A stretch of DNA of 64,000 nucleotides from an uncultured Roseicyclus sp. (GCA_947491935.1 CANLLF010000003.1:496001-560000); one strand, 5' to 3'; shown: positions 26,859-36,498, counted from the first letter of the stretch. Notes: generated by a model not told the origin, from the letters alone. Translations and numbers: made by a program.

Positions 26859-26938
26859 ACCGAAAAGTTTGCTCTCGCTCCGGGGCGCGGATAGCCTTCG
26901 GGCATAACAAAATCGAGCCGCAGGAGGATTGTTCGCAA

Positions 26939-28747
26939 ATGCTGATGCATTGTTTCTCAAAAAGGGTAGGTGTTGTGGCCCTGTGTCTGGCAATCGCCAG
27001 CCCTGCCATCTCCGAGCCCAGCCACGGCGTCGCGATGTATGGCGAGCCGGCCTTGCCTGCGGACTTCACGCATCTTCCCTACGCCAATCCTGACGCGCCC
27101 ACGGGCGGGCGAATCGTGACCGGTGAGGTGGGATCCTTCGATTCGCTGAACCCCCATATCCGGCAGGGATCGGTGCCGTGGCAGCTCCGATTCCTGGCCT
27201 ACGAATCGCTTCTGGGGCGGTCCTGGGATGAACCCTTCACGCTGTACGGCCTGTTGGCGGAATCCGTGGAGATCGGTGAGGACAACACTTGGGTGGAATT
27301 CACCTTGCGTGAAGAGGCCCGGTTTTCCGATGGCAGCCCGGTGACGGTCGAAGATGTGATCTGGTCCTACGAGACATTGGGGACCGAGGGGCATCCGCGC
27401 TATCTCGGGGCCTGGGGCCGCGTGGAGAGCCTTGAGGCCGTCGGTGAGCGCACCGTGCGCTTCACCCTGGCCGAGGCCGATCGCGAGCTGGCGATGATCA
27501 TGGGCTATCGCCCGATCCTGCAGGCGGCCCAGTGGGAAGATCAGGATTTCTTCGAAAGCGGGCTCGACGTGATCCCGACTTCCAGCGCGCCTTATGTGAT
27601 TGATGATTTCGAGGCCGGGCGGTTCGTATCGCTGCGCCGCAACCCCGATTACTGGGGCGCGGATATCCCGTTCCGGCGCGGCACCAACGTGATCGACGAG
27701 ATCCGCATGGAGTTTTTCGCCGATGGCACTGCCATGACGGAGGCGTTCACCAGCGGGCTTGTCACGACCCAGCGCGAAACCTCGGCCCAGGCCTGGGCGA
27801 ACAATTACGATTTCCCGCGGGTGCAGGCAGGCGAAGTGGAGCTGGCCGAGATCCCCCATCGCCGCCCCTCGGGCATGACGGGCTACGTGATGAACACGCG
27901 CAACCCGCTATTCGCCGATTGGCGCGTGCGCGAGGCGATGATCCAGGCGTTCAACTTCGAGTTCATCAACCAGACGGTGAATGGCGGCGTGGATCCGCGT
28001 ATCACGTCACCCTTCTCCAACTCGCCGCTCGGGATGGAGCCGGGCGCGGCGGAGGGCCGGGTGGCCGAATTGCTGACGCCGTTTGAAAGTGACCTGCTGC
28101 CGGGCGCGATCGAGGGTTATGAGTTACCGGTTTCGGACGGCTCGGAGCGCAACCGCTCGGGCATCCGGCGCGCCATCGAATTGATGGAGGAGGCAGGCTA
28201 CAGCGTGGAAGAGGGTGTGATGACCGGGCCCGATGGCCCCGTGGCGTTCGAGATCCTGTTGCAATCGGGCAGTTCCGAGAACGACGCGATCACCAACATC
28301 TATGTGGAGGCGCTGGAGCGCGTCGGCATCGACGTGGAGGTGACCCGTGTGGACAGCGCCCAGTTTCGCGAGCGCCGCGATGTCTATGATTTCGACATGA
28401 TCTACTATCGCTGGGGCCTGTCGATGTCGCCCGGCAACGAGCAGCGCAATTACTGGGGCTGCGAGGTGGCGGATCAGGAGGGCGGCCGCAACCTGCATGG
28501 GGGCTGCAACCCGGCCATCGAGGCGATGATCGACGAGATGCTGAATGCCGCGGATCAGGACGATTACCTGGCCGCCGTGAGGGCGCTCGACCGGATCCTG
28601 ATCTCGGAGCGCTACACCGTGCCGTTCCACCACAACCCGATCAGCCGGATCGCCTATGATGCCGAGTTGAACTACCCCGATTATATCCCGCTATACGGGG
28701 ATTGGATCGGCTGGCAGCCCGATGTCTGGTGGGTTGAGGCGGAGTGA
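26939..28747 (+). CDS. ABC transporter extracellular solute-binding protein, family 5 (YejA-like)
   Basis: A 602-residue periplasmic binding protein. ATG 26939 follows a perfect AGGAGGA (26922-26928) and gives a signal peptide (SKRVGVVALCLAIASPAISE). The body has family-5 features: PDAPTGGRIV, SFDSLNPHI, LAESVEIGEDNTWVEFTLRE with SDGSPVTVEDVIWSYE, and NPDYWG. Close resemblance is to YejA-type oligopeptide binders. No permease or ATPase gene is adjacent, so it is an orphan that probably serves a transporter encoded elsewhere. Confidence 0.9.
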   Translation: MLMHCFSKRVGVVALCLAIASPAISEPSHGVAMYGEPALPADFTHLPYANPDAPTGGRIVTGEVGSFDSLNPHIRQGSVPWQLRFLAYESLLGRSWDEPFTLYGLLAESVEIGEDNTWVEFTLREEARFSDGSPVTVEDVIWSYETLGTEGHPRYLGAWGRVESLEAVGERTVRFTLAEADRELAMIMGYRPILQAAQWEDQDFFESGLDVIPTSSAPYVIDDFEAGRFVSLRRNPDYWGADIPFRRGTNVIDEIRMEFFADGTAMTEAFTSGLVTTQRETSAQAWANNYDFPRVQAGEVELAEIPHRRPSGMTGYVMNTRNPLFADWRVREAMIQAFNFEFINQTVNGGVDPRITSPFSNSPLGMEPGAAEGRVAELLTPFESDLLPGAIEGYELPVSDGSERNRSGIRRAIELMEEAGYSVEEGVMTGPDGPVAFEILLQSGSSENDAITNIYVEALERVGIDVEVTRVDSAQFRERRDVYDFDMIYYRWGLSMSPGNEQRNYWGCEVADQEGGRNLHGGCNPAIEAMIDEMLNAADQDDYLAAVRALDRILISERYTVPFHHNPISRIAYDAELNYPDYIPLYGDWIGWQPDVWWVEAE

Positions 28748-28801
28748 CCAAGGGCGGGATTTGCCCCGAAACGTGCGTTGATTTGGCGGACGGGCCCGTT
28801 T

Positions 28802-28843
28802 TGGGGCTCCGCCCCGTCCTTCGGACTCCCCGGGGTATTTGAC
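28802..28843 (-). repeat. Intergenic TTGAAATA/CCCGGGG hairpin repeat, copy B
   Basis: Read on the minus strand, TCAAATACCCCGGGGAGTCC is followed by GGGGC-GGA-GCCCC. It lies between the convergent genes for the solute-binding protein and the DUF502 protein. A possible terminator role at this convergent site cannot be excluded, but there is no long U tract. Confidence 0.55.
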
Positions 28844-28917
28844 CCCAGTGGATGGGAGGGCGCCCGGATATCGGGCGTTCCTTTATCCGGCGCGGGTGCG
28901 TTAACCTTAATGGAGGG

Positions 28918-29625
28918 TTACTCGGCGGCGTCCTGGACCTGGTCGGGCGGTTGGCTGGACTCCTGCCCGTTGGGATAGACGAGGCCGGCGGAGATGATCA
29001 GCTTGGCGGAATCCTCGACGCTCATATCCAGGATGATCACGTCCTTACGGGGCACGAAGAGCAGGAAGCCCGAGGTGGGGTTGGGTGTGGTCGGCAAGAA
29101 GACCGACACCATATCCTCGGGCGCGCGGGCGGCGATCTCCCCCTTGGCGGAGGTTGAGATGAAGGCAATCGCCCAGATCCCCTTGCGGGGATATTCCACG
29201 AGGCAGGCCTTGTCGAAATTCTGCTGGCCCTGCTGCAGGATCGTCTCGGCGATCTGCTTCAGCCCGGAATAGAGCGAGCGGATCAGCGGGATCGAGAGGA
29301 CCAGCGATTCCGCCCACCGGATCATCGAGCGCCCGATCAGTCCCTTGGCCAGCCACCCCACGAGGAACGTGAAGATCAGGAACGTCACCACGCCGATGCC
29401 GCGGATGTTGATCTCCACTCCGGTCCAGCGGTTGATCAGCATCGAGGGGTTATAGGCATCCGGAATGAAGGGCAGCACCCAGCTGTCGATCCAGCCCGTC
29501 AGCGACCAGATCAGCCAGATCGTGATGCCGATCGGCGCAATCACGATCAGCCCGGTCAGGAAATTCGACCGGATCGACGCGAAGAGCCCGCGTTTGGGGG
29601 GAGTCTGTGGATCGGGCAGTTTCAT
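28918..29625 (-). CDS. DUF502 family membrane protein
   Basis: 235 residues with two transmembrane helices (about 22-47 and 75-98, around FLTGLIVIAPIGITIWLIW and GVVTFLIFTFLVGWLAKG). DUF502 signatures are IPLIRSLYSGLKQI and the later VFLPTTPNPTSGFLLFVPR. The family is conserved from bacteria to plants (COV1-like) and of uncertain function. It is monocistronic. Confidence 0.9.
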   Translation of the reverse strand: MKLPDPQTPPKRGLFASIRSNFLTGLIVIAPIGITIWLIWSLTGWIDSWVLPFIPDAYNPSMLINRWTGVEINIRGIGVVTFLIFTFLVGWLAKGLIGRSMIRWAESLVLSIPLIRSLYSGLKQIAETILQQGQQNFDKACLVEYPRKGIWAIAFISTSAKGEIAARAPEDMVSVFLPTTPNPTSGFLLFVPRKDVIILDMSVEDSAKLIISAGLVYPNGQESSQPPDQVQDAAE

Positions 29626-29707
29626 CTGGAGCGCTAATTCGAGAGAATATGAAAGCTATCTAAGCGCCGGTGAGGGGCGGCACAAGCATCCTTGGCGCGG
29701 GCGGGCC

Positions 29708-30619
29708 CTAGGAGGCCAGATCGCGGGCAATTCCGGCCGCGAGAGCCGCATTGTTGCGCACAAGGGCGATATTGGCGGTGAGCGTCGCACCATCGGTCAG
29801 CTCAAACAGGCGCTGGAGTAGAAAGGGGGTGACGGATTTGCCGGAAATGCCCTGTCTGTCGGCCTCGGATTGGGCCCGTTCGATGAGGGGTTTGAGGATG
29901 TCGGCGGGGATCTCGACGGCGTCGGGGATCGGGTTAGCGACCAATTGGCCCCCGGGCAGGCCAAGCGTGGCGCGCATGCGGTGCGCTTGGGCGATGTCAC
30001 GGGTGGTGTCGAGCCGGAGGGGCGCGGGCAGGTCGCTGTCGCGGCTCCAGAAGGCGGGAAAGGCATCTTGGCCGAAGGCGATCACCGGGACGCCAAGGGT
30101 TTCGAGCACTTCGAGGGTTTTGGGCAGATCGAGAATGGCCTTGGCGCCGGCGGCCACGACGGTGACGGGCGTGTGGGCCAGCTCGCGCAGATCGGCGGAG
30201 ATGTCGAAACTGTCCTCCGCACCCTTGTGGACGCCGCCGATCCCACCGGTGGCGAAGACGGAGATACCTGCCCGCGCGGCGCAGATCATCGTCGCGGCGA
30301 CGGTGGTGGCGCCAACCCCACCGGTCGCGAGGCACACGGCCAGATCGGCGCGGCTGAGCTTGGCGACATTTTGCGCCTGTGCCAGATCATCGAGGCCCGC
30401 TTCATCGAGACCGATGTGAATGCTGTGATCCTTGATGGCGATCGTGGCGGGAGTGGCGCCGTTGGCGCGCACATCCGCCTCGACGAGCCGGGCGGTTTCC
30501 AAGTTCTGGGGATAGGGCATGCCGTGAGTGATGATGGTCGATTCCAGCGCCACGATGGGCGCAGCATTGGCGCGGGCCTCAGCCACTTCGGGCGAAAAGA
30601 CGAGGGGCAGGATGCTCAT
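29708..30619 (-). CDS. psuG: Pseudouridine-5'-phosphate glycosidase
   Basis: A 303-residue enzyme that splits pseudouridine 5'-phosphate into uracil and ribose 5-phosphate. Signature stretches are ALESTIITHGMPYPQN (residues 24-39), ATGGVGATTVAATM and FATGGIGGVHKGAEDSFDIS. It overlaps the upstream kinase gene by 4 bases, forming the known psuK-psuG catabolic pair for nucleosides from RNA turnover. Confidence 0.95.
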   Translation of the reverse strand: MSILPLVFSPEVAEARANAAPIVALESTIITHGMPYPQNLETARLVEADVRANGATPATIAIKDHSIHIGLDEAGLDDLAQAQNVAKLSRADLAVCLATGGVGATTVAATMICAARAGISVFATGGIGGVHKGAEDSFDISADLRELAHTPVTVVAAGAKAILDLPKTLEVLETLGVPVIAFGQDAFPAFWSRDSDLPAPLRLDTTRDIAQAHRMRATLGLPGGQLVANPIPDAVEIPADILKPLIERAQSEADRQGISGKSVTPFLLQRLFELTDGATLTANIALVRNNAALAAGIARDLAS

Positions 30620-31506
30620 CCATTATCTCCAGACACGTAATCGGCGGCAGCGTTGACGGCGCGGGCCAGGGCGGTTTCGGCGTCGTCGCCCGAGACCTCG
30701 GCCGCGATATGGGCCGCCATGAAAGTATCACCCGCGCCGGTGATGCGACGCGCCTCCACCGGAGGTGGCGTGGCGCTGATTGTGCGGTCAGGGCGGGCAT
30801 CGACGGCCATCTGCGCGCCTTCGGTTACCAGCACACGGTGGGCCCCGGCGTTGAGCAGGGCCCGGGCCGCGGCGGCGGCGTTGGCAGGATGGGTATCGGT
30901 CAGAAGCCCGGCCTCTTCGCGGTTGACATAGAGCGTGGCGTTGGGATGGGCCAGAAGCGGGCGCAGGCGCCTGGCCTTGCCGGGGGAGGCAGGCGCGATG
31001 CGCAGATCGGCGGCGGCAAAGAGCGGGCTTTCGGCGATTTCGGAGAGCAACGCCTCGGTGAGGTTGCCGTCCACCGCGACCGGGCCGGCCCAGGGTGTAG
31101 CGACGGACCCCAGCGTACCATCCGCGAGGGGGGCCAGGATGCGCGATCCGGCCTTTTCCAGCGAATGGGCATGGGCGATGGCCGCGATCAGCGCGCCCTG
31201 AGCCTCAATGGCCATGTAGCGATCCGTCGGCAGATTAGGATCGACCAGCATAGGCGACACATCGAGGCCAAGCCCCATGCAGGCGGCCTTCAGCTCCACC
31301 CCGTCGCCATCGTCGCCCACCACAGACAGCAGGGCAGGGGCCAGGCCGAAGCGGCGCAGCGTCATCGCGATGTTCAGTGCCACCCCGCCGGGGAGGCGGG
31401 TGATCTGGCCTGGCTTGTCATTGCCCAGAACCATCGGATCGTCGCAGCGCCCGATGATGTCCCACAGGACGGCGCCGATACATAGGATGTTGGGTTGGCT
31501 GCTCAT
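30616..31506 (-). CDS. psuK: PfkB family kinase, probably pseudouridine kinase
   Basis: A 296-residue ribokinase-fold enzyme. The substrate motif GGVALNIAMTLRRFG is near residue 40, and the C-terminal anion-hole and catalytic motif is ITGAGDTFMAAH. Overlap with psuG identifies the likely substrate as pseudouridine, phosphorylated at the 5' position. ATG 31506 was chosen over 31587, which would add an Arg/Pro-rich N-terminus. Confidence 0.88.
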   Translation of the reverse strand: MSSQPNILCIGAVLWDIIGRCDDPMVLGNDKPGQITRLPGGVALNIAMTLRRFGLAPALLSVVGDDGDGVELKAACMGLGLDVSPMLVDPNLPTDRYMAIEAQGALIAAIAHAHSLEKAGSRILAPLADGTLGSVATPWAGPVAVDGNLTEALLSEIAESPLFAAADLRIAPASPGKARRLRPLLAHPNATLYVNREEAGLLTDTHPANAAAAARALLNAGAHRVLVTEGAQMAVDARPDRTISATPPPVEARRITGAGDTFMAAHIAAEVSGDDAETALARAVNAAADYVSGDNG

Positions 31507-31725
31507 GGGGCGCGGTGTAGCGGGCCGGAGCGGGGGCGTCCATATCGACCGCGACGCTGATGGGATTGCATGCATCGGGGGTTGCATCGCGGACGGACTT
31601 CCCCTAACTGGCGCTCACTTCTCAGGCGAAGGCGGGCTCTCGGGGCAAATTCTCCGAACGGTCCACCGGTTGAAGCATCCGCTTCTGATCCTTCGCCCTA
31701 CGCGCAAACCGGAAAGGAATATGGC

Positions 31726-32580
31726 ATGGCGCTTCCCGAATTCTCCATGCGTCAGCTTCTTGAAGCTGGCGTTCACTTTGGCCACCAGACGCAACGCTGG
31801 AACCCCCGCATGGGCGAGTTCATCTACGGCGACCGCAATGGCATTCACATCCTCGACCTAACTCAGACCCACCCGATGCTGGAGCAGGCGCTCCAGGTTG
31901 TGCGGGAAACCGTCGCCAAAGGCGGCCGCATCCTGTTCGTGGGCACCAAGCGTCAGGCGCAAAAGCCGATTGCCGACGCCGCCGAGCGCTGCGCGCAATA
32001 TTACATGAACCACCGTTGGTTGGGCGGCACGCTCACCAACTGGAAAACCGTGTCCAACTCCATCTCCCGGCTGAAAGAGATTGACGAGAAGACGGCGGAT
32101 GGGTCGCTTGAAGGCCTCACCAAGAAAGAGCGCCTCGGCATGGAGCGCGACCAGACCAAATTGCAGGCGTCCCTTGGCGGCATTCGCGATATGGGTGGCC
32201 TTCCGGACCTGATCTTCGTGATCGACGTCAACAAGGAAGACCTGGCGATTGCCGAAGCCAAGAAGCTGGGGATCCCGGTTGTGGCCGTGGTTGATACCAA
32301 CTGCTCGCCCGATGGTGTGGATTACATCATCCCCGGCAACGACGACGCGGCGCGTGCGATTGCGCTCTACTGCGACCTCGTGAGCCGCGCGGCGCTGGAC
32401 GGCATGTCCACGCAGCTGGAGACCGCCGGTGTGGATCTGGGCTCCCTCGAGGAAGGCACCGTGGAGGAAGCCATCGCTGAAGAGGCCGCCCCCGCCGCAG
32501 ATGCCGCAGCCGAGGCGCCTGCCGCTGAGGCCCCCGCCGCCGAAGAGGCCGCAGCAGAAGAGAAGCCGGCCGAGGCCTGA
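31726..32580 (+). CDS. rpsB: 30S ribosomal protein S2
   Basis: 284 residues starting [20 protein letters not shown] after GGAAAGGA (31711-31718). It has the S2 signatures [31 protein letters not shown] and [20 protein letters not shown]. The last 40 or so residues are an Ala/Glu/Pro-rich acidic tail, common in Rhodobacteraceae. It forms the usual rpsB-tsf operon, with a 219-base upstream gap that should hold its promoter and leader. Confidence 0.97.
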   Translation: MALPEFSMRQLLEAGVHFGHQTQRWNPRMGEFIYGDRNGIHILDLTQTHPMLEQALQVVRETVAKGGRILFVGTKRQAQKPIADAAERCAQYYMNHRWLGGTLTNWKTVSNSISRLKEIDEKTADGSLEGLTKKERLGMERDQTKLQASLGGIRDMGGLPDLIFVIDVNKEDLAIAEAKKLGIPVVAVVDTNCSPDGVDYIIPGNDDAARAIALYCDLVSRAALDGMSTQLETAGVDLGSLEEGTVEEAIAEEAAPAADAAAEAPAAEAPAAEEAAAEEKPAEA

Positions 32581-32656
32581 TCGCCTTTGCCGACCCACTG
32601 ACATGCGGGCCGGGGGATGCACCCGGCCCGACCTTTCCCAGTTCAGGAGAAGAGAC

Positions 32657-33532
32657 ATGGCAATCACCGCAAGCATGGTGAAAGAGCTGCGCGATTCGAC
32701 CGGCGCAGGCATGATGGACGCCAAGAAGGCGCTGACCGAGACCGATGGCGACATGGAAGCCGCCGTTGACTGGCTGCGCACCAAGGGCCTGGCCAAGGCC
32801 GCCAAGAAATCCGGCCGCACGGCGGCTGAGGGCCTTGTGGCTGTGGCCGTATCCGGCGGCACGGGCGTGGCCGTCGAGGTGAATTCCGAGACCGACTTCG
32901 TGGGCAAGAACGCCGAATTCCAGGAGATGGTGGCGGGCATCGCCAATGCCGCCGTGGGTGTGGACGACCTCGACGCTCTGCTGGCCGCGGATATGGGGGG
33001 CAAGAGTGTCGCCGAGACGGTGACCGCCAAGATCGCCACGATCGGGGAGAATATGGGCGTGCGCCGGATGGCCAAGCTCTCGGGTGAAACGGTTGTGTCT
33101 TACGTACACAACGCCGCCGCCGAGGGCATGGGCAAGATTGGTGTTCTGGTTGCCATGAATGGTGGCGACGAGGCGTTTGCCAAGCAGGTCGCCATGCATG
33201 TGGCTGCCGCCAACCCAGCCGCGCTGGACGAGGCCGCCGTGGATCAGGACATGGTCGAAAAAGAGCGCCAGGTTCAGATCGATATTGCCCGCGAATCCGG
33301 CAAGCCAGAGCAGGTCATCGAAAAGATGATCGTGGGGCGGATGAAGAAGTACCTGGCCGAGATCACGCTGGTCAATCAGGCGTTTGTCGTGAACCCCGAC
33401 CTGACGGTGGCCGCCGCCGCCAAGGAAGCCGGTGCCACGATCACCGGGTTTGTCCGGCTGGAAGTGGGCGAAGGCATCGAAGTGGTGAAGGAAGACTTCG
33501 CCGCCGAAGTGGCGAAAGCCGCACAGGGCTGA
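32657..33532 (+). CDS. tsf: Translation elongation factor Ts
   Basis: 291 residues beginning [20 protein letters not shown], behind AGGAGA (32645-32650). The UBA-like N-terminal domain ([12 protein letters not shown]) and the EF-Tu contact TDFVGKN (about residues 79-85) are intact. It exchanges GDP for GTP on EF-Tu. A strong terminator follows. Confidence 0.97.
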   Translation: MAITASMVKELRDSTGAGMMDAKKALTETDGDMEAAVDWLRTKGLAKAAKKSGRTAAEGLVAVAVSGGTGVAVEVNSETDFVGKNAEFQEMVAGIANAAVGVDDLDALLAADMGGKSVAETVTAKIATIGENMGVRRMAKLSGETVVSYVHNAAAEGMGKIGVLVAMNGGDEAFAKQVAMHVAAANPAALDEAAVDQDMVEKERQVQIDIARESGKPEQVIEKMIVGRMKKYLAEITLVNQAFVVNPDLTVAAAAKEAGATITGFVRLEVGEGIEVVKEDFAAEVAKAAQG

Positions 33533-33591
33533 CCACTGGTCCGGGCCTGAAGGCCCGCGATTTCGGACAACGTTCCGAGGGACAGTTGAAC

Positions 33592-33621
33592 GGGGCAGGG
33601 GAGCGATCCTCTGCCCCTTTT
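33592..33621 (+). terminator. Intrinsic terminator of rpsB-tsf
   Basis: An 11-bp stem (33592-33602 with 33607-33617, one G-T pair) is closed by the tetraloop GCGA and followed by TTTT. It lies 60 bases after the tsf stop. Confidence 0.9.
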
Positions 33622-33651
33622 GTGTGATGAATGGGGCGACCGGGATCCGCT

Positions 33652-34713
33652 TCAGAGAACCGATGACCACGTCACGTCGCGAATGACCGGCTGCGCGTTC
33701 CTCAAGTGGCGGGCCACAAGGGTTTTTTGCCGTTTCCCCGGTGGAATGAAGCGGACGGGTTTGGGCGGATAATCCAGCGCCTCGACCTCGGAGAAGATCG
33801 TCAGGATTTCTTCCCTCGCCTCAGGGCTCAACGCCTTGAGAGCTTCCGGCCCGGTAAACAGGCTTTCGGTCGGGGCGCCTTCGGCAAAGATGACCTCGTG
33901 CTGGTCGAACAGCAGATGAAAATACTCGACCGTGTCGACAATTTCATCAACGAAGATGCCTGGAAGTTCCGTCAATCTGATCGCCGGGATGAGGACTTCG
34001 GAATCTCCGAACATCCGCTGCGCGATCCGGGATGTCAGGAGCATTCGGTGCTGTCGGGAGACCAGAAGGTCCCGCGCTGGCAGGCCCTGTCCCAGCGCAC
34101 CGGCCAGAATGCGGACCGGGCGCAGGTTTGGATGGTTCAGCAGGGCAGATTTCGAGATCCGCCGCCGACCGATCCAGCGCAAAGGCCTGGCCGATCCGCT
34201 TGCGGTCGTGATCAGATCGTTTTCACGCAGATCCTCAACCCGTTTGTATCCATGGGGGGTGTGAACGGTTGTTCCCGCAACGAGGCAAGGCACGAAGTCC
34301 GAAACCGGAATGGAGACGCCGTTATCGACGATACCATTGATGGTCAGGGTCGTGTTGAGCGGCGGAATGCCCCCGATGAAGCCCAGGAAGTAGCCCTGTT
34401 CCGCCGTCGGATAGTCGTAGGAGCCGTTGCCGTTGATGTCGTAATCGATGATGCCGATTTCGTAGGTGTTCGTGCCGTCGCTGACCTGAATCGTGTAGTC
34501 CCAGGAGATGGCGTTGCCGCCAAATGTCTGTGTGGGGTCGTTCGGCTGCTCGTTGGTGGAGCTGTCGCCATCCATGACAGTCGAACTGGCACCATCATTA
34601 TAGGTGAGGGTGCTGTAGGCGCTGATCTGGAACGTCGTCCCTGTTCCACCGAAGGTGGGTTGGTTGTCGTTCATCGTGGTATCGGTTCTGAACGCTCCGT
34701 AGATCGTCGCCAT
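33652..34713 (-). CDS. Hint-domain protein, roseobacter type
   Basis: 353 residues. The N-terminal 140 residues are Asp/Asn/Gly/Thr-rich (DYDINGNGSYDYP) and may bind calcium as secreted proteins do. A Hint domain begins at Cys143 (PCLVAGTTVHTPHGYKRVEDL) and includes WIGRRRISKS and VSRQHRMLL. There is no C-terminal intein junction or second extein, so it probably cleaves itself at the Cys rather than splicing. Related proteins are frequent in Rhodobacteraceae and of unknown role. There is no signal peptide, so export would need another route such as type I secretion. Confidence 0.85.
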   Translation of the reverse strand: MATIYGAFRTDTTMNDNQPTFGGTGTTFQISAYSTLTYNDGASSTVMDGDSSTNEQPNDPTQTFGGNAISWDYTIQVSDGTNTYEIGIIDYDINGNGSYDYPTAEQGYFLGFIGGIPPLNTTLTINGIVDNGVSIPVSDFVPCLVAGTTVHTPHGYKRVEDLRENDLITTASGSARPLRWIGRRRISKSALLNHPNLRPVRILAGALGQGLPARDLLVSRQHRMLLTSRIAQRMFGDSEVLIPAIRLTELPGIFVDEIVDTVEYFHLLFDQHEVIFAEGAPTESLFTGPEALKALSPEAREEILTIFSEVEALDYPPKPVRFIPPGKRQKTLVARHLRNAQPVIRDVTWSSVL

Positions 34714-34853
34714 CTTGGCCTCCGCGCCGGGTCACACCCGGAGAGTTCTATTATGGTTTTCGTGGTTTTTTTACGGCTTTTCCGAAGCCTCTTGGTTTCA
34801 GCGCGTTGGCGCAACCGATTCCCGCACCGCGGCCAATCATATGGGGCCAAACG

Positions 34854-34885
34854 AAAAACGGCGCTGCCGGGACAAGGCAGCGCCG
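34854..34885 (-). terminator. Terminator-like hairpin on the minus strand
   Basis: CGGCGCTGCC and GGCAGCGCCG pair perfectly over 10 bp with a 7-base loop. On the minus strand the stem is followed by TTTTT, as in an intrinsic terminator. The nearest minus-strand gene upstream, luxR, ends 349 bases earlier, so it may end luxR mRNA with a long 3' UTR or a separate RNA. Confidence 0.6.
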
Positions 34886-34970
34886 CATTTACTAGGTCCG
34901 GTGCAGGGACAAGGGACAAGACGCACCGGCCGTATGGCGCGAGGGACGCGCGCCGCACAAGGAGGAGCAG

Positions 34971-35021
34971 ATGGACAAGATCGCCCCCTCCGTTTCCCCG
35001 AAGAGTATGATGCAGTTCTGA
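34971..35021 (+). CDS. Candidate 16-residue small protein or leader peptide
   Basis: The short frame encodes MDKIAPSVSPKSMMQF and ends with TGA. It is preceded by AAGGAGGA (34959-34966) at ideal spacing, one of the strongest ribosome-binding sites in the window, and flanked by hairpins on both sides. No plus-strand gene follows for it to lead: the next genes are minus-strand luxR and aroQ. So it is either a free-standing small protein or a decayed gene start. I do not recognise the peptide. Confidence 0.35.
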   Translation: MDKIAPSVSPKSMMQF

Positions 35022-35233
35022 TAATGCGAACTGCCCGCTTCAGGCCCTCTCCGGCATTTCTGCCTTCAAGGTGGGCCCGGAGGCGGGACTATACCGCTCC
35101 GGAACCCGGCGTTCCTGGCTGTAATTGCCATCACTCACGGAACATGGCTAATATGCGGCATCCGGAGTGTTTGGGATAGCTGCGGGAATCCTTACCCCAA
35201 GGTTTCGATTCGCTTAACGCCCGGGTGGTCGGT

Positions 35234-36037
35234 TCAGCGGCGGTCGGCGACGGATCCGGCCATCTGCGGCAGGCGTTCGGTGCGGTCGTCACGCTCATCA
35301 AGGCGGAAGATCTGGTTGAGGATCGAGGCCTTGCGCACCGCCTGGGCCGTGGTTTCCACCCCCAGCGCATCCCGCGCGCCGCGCAGATGCTTTTCGACGG
35401 TGGCGACGTTGCGCTCCAGCAGGAGCGCGATATCGGCCATGGTCTTGCCGTCGGCCACAAGCTCCAGCACCTCCGATTGCCGCGGCGTTAGCAATTTGCG
35501 CTGACCGGTGGCGGGCAATTGAAGGATGCACAGATGCGCCACATGGCAGATGGTTTCGATATCCTGCCCATGTTCGGCCCAGATCGCGTCGGCCTCGTCT
35601 TGCCCCATGCCTTTCTTGACCGCCATGCCGATGCCGGCATTGGCGTTCTTGATTGCCATCGGAAAACTGATCGTGTAGCCCGCCGTGATGCCATGCTTTT
35701 CGTTCAGCGCGCGCATCGCCAGCTCACCTTGCGACGGATCTTCATGGGCCATGGCCATGTAGACATCCCGCCACGAGGCCGCGCCGGTATTGGCGATGGC
35801 CCACCGCATCATGACGCCGTTGCGGAACATCCCGCCATCGACATAGGCCTCGATGTAATCGGTGGGCATGTTGGTGAGCAGCAGCGCATCTTCGGGATTG
35901 TCGTAAAGGCCCGCCCCGCGAAACGCGTTGAAGCCGTAGAAGACGCGGTCAAAGCCATAGCTGGCCAGAACCTGGGTGTGGTGGGCCCAAAGCTCCTCCA
36001 CCGTGGTTAATTGCAGATAGGGACGCAGGCGTTTCAT
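35234..36037 (-). CDS. LuxR-type regulator with autoinducer-binding domain
   Basis: 267 residues. The N-terminal autoinducer-binding domain (about 20-170) includes GFDRVFYGFN, SWRDVY and GITAGYTISFP. The C-terminal LuxR HTH is at about 198-250 (LTPRQSEVLELVADGKTMADIALLLERN split over VATVEKHLRGARDALG). No luxI-type synthase lies in the window, so it is a LuxR solo that may sense self-made or foreign acyl-homoserine lactones. It starts 20 bases after the aroQ stop on the same strand and may be its cotranscript. Confidence 0.88.
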   Translation of the reverse strand: MKRLRPYLQLTTVEELWAHHTQVLASYGFDRVFYGFNAFRGAGLYDNPEDALLLTNMPTDYIEAYVDGGMFRNGVMMRWAIANTGAASWRDVYMAMAHEDPSQGELAMRALNEKHGITAGYTISFPMAIKNANAGIGMAVKKGMGQDEADAIWAEHGQDIETICHVAHLCILQLPATGQRKLLTPRQSEVLELVADGKTMADIALLLERNVATVEKHLRGARDALGVETTAQAVRKASILNQIFRLDERDDRTERLPQMAGSVADRR

Positions 36038-36057
36038 AAGGGGATCCTCGCCGATCT

Positions 36058-36498
36058 TTATGGATTGTCTTGCAAATGAGTATGGAGCGCGCGGAGTGCC
36101 AATGGATAACCGGCCGCGCCGAAGCCCTGAATGACACCGATGCAGACCGCCGCGATCATCGATCCGTGGCGAAAGGCCTCGCGGGCATGGGTGTTGGACA
36201 GGTGCAACTCGACCGTGGGCAGGGCCGTGGCGGCGATCGCATCGCGCAGGGCGATGGAGGTGTGGGTATAGGCGCCGGCATTCAGAACGACACCATCCGT
36301 GTCCGAGCGGGCCGCGTGAAGGGCATTGACGAGACCACCTTCGTGGTTGGATTGCTCAAAGCGCAGATCCGCCCCGAGTTCATCGGCCAGCGCGCGGCAC
36401 GCGGCCTCGATATCCGCCAGCGAGGCGGAGCCATAAATGGTCGGTTCCCGCTCCCCCAGAAGATTGAGGTTCGGACCGTTGAGCACGAGAAGCTGCAT
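36058..36498 (-). CDS. aroQ: Type II 3-dehydroquinate dehydratase
   Basis: A 146-residue cytoplasmic enzyme of the shikimate pathway (3-dehydroquinate to 3-dehydroshikimate). It has the signatures [18 protein letters not shown] (catalytic Tyr22), [24 protein letters not shown] and [18 protein letters not shown]. Length and motifs are normal for the dodecameric type II enzyme. Confidence 0.97.
   Translation of the reverse strand: MQLLVLNGPNLNLLGEREPTIYGSASLADIEAACRALADELGADLRFEQSNHEGGLVNALHAARSDTDGVVLNAGAYTHTSIALRDAIAATALPTVELHLSNTHAREAFRHGSMIAAVCIGVIQGFGAAGYPLALRALHTHLQDNP

Larger units (their letters stand above)
34714..35233. other. Structured intergenic region between Hint and luxR genes
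   Basis: 520 bases without a normal gene. In order, it contains a 10-bp hairpin (34859-34868 with 34876-34885), a CCGGTGC/GCACCGG hairpin near 34898-34930, three copies of GGGACAAG (near 34869, 34907 and 34914), a 16-codon ORF with a perfect ribosome-binding site (34971-35021), and a long imperfect hairpin (35034-35047 with 35073-35087). Confidence 0.55.

Noticed and set aside
28748-28917. Possible small gene between the solute-binding protein and DUF502 genes
   Set aside because: The frames have no start signals and the stretch is taken up by repeat copy B.
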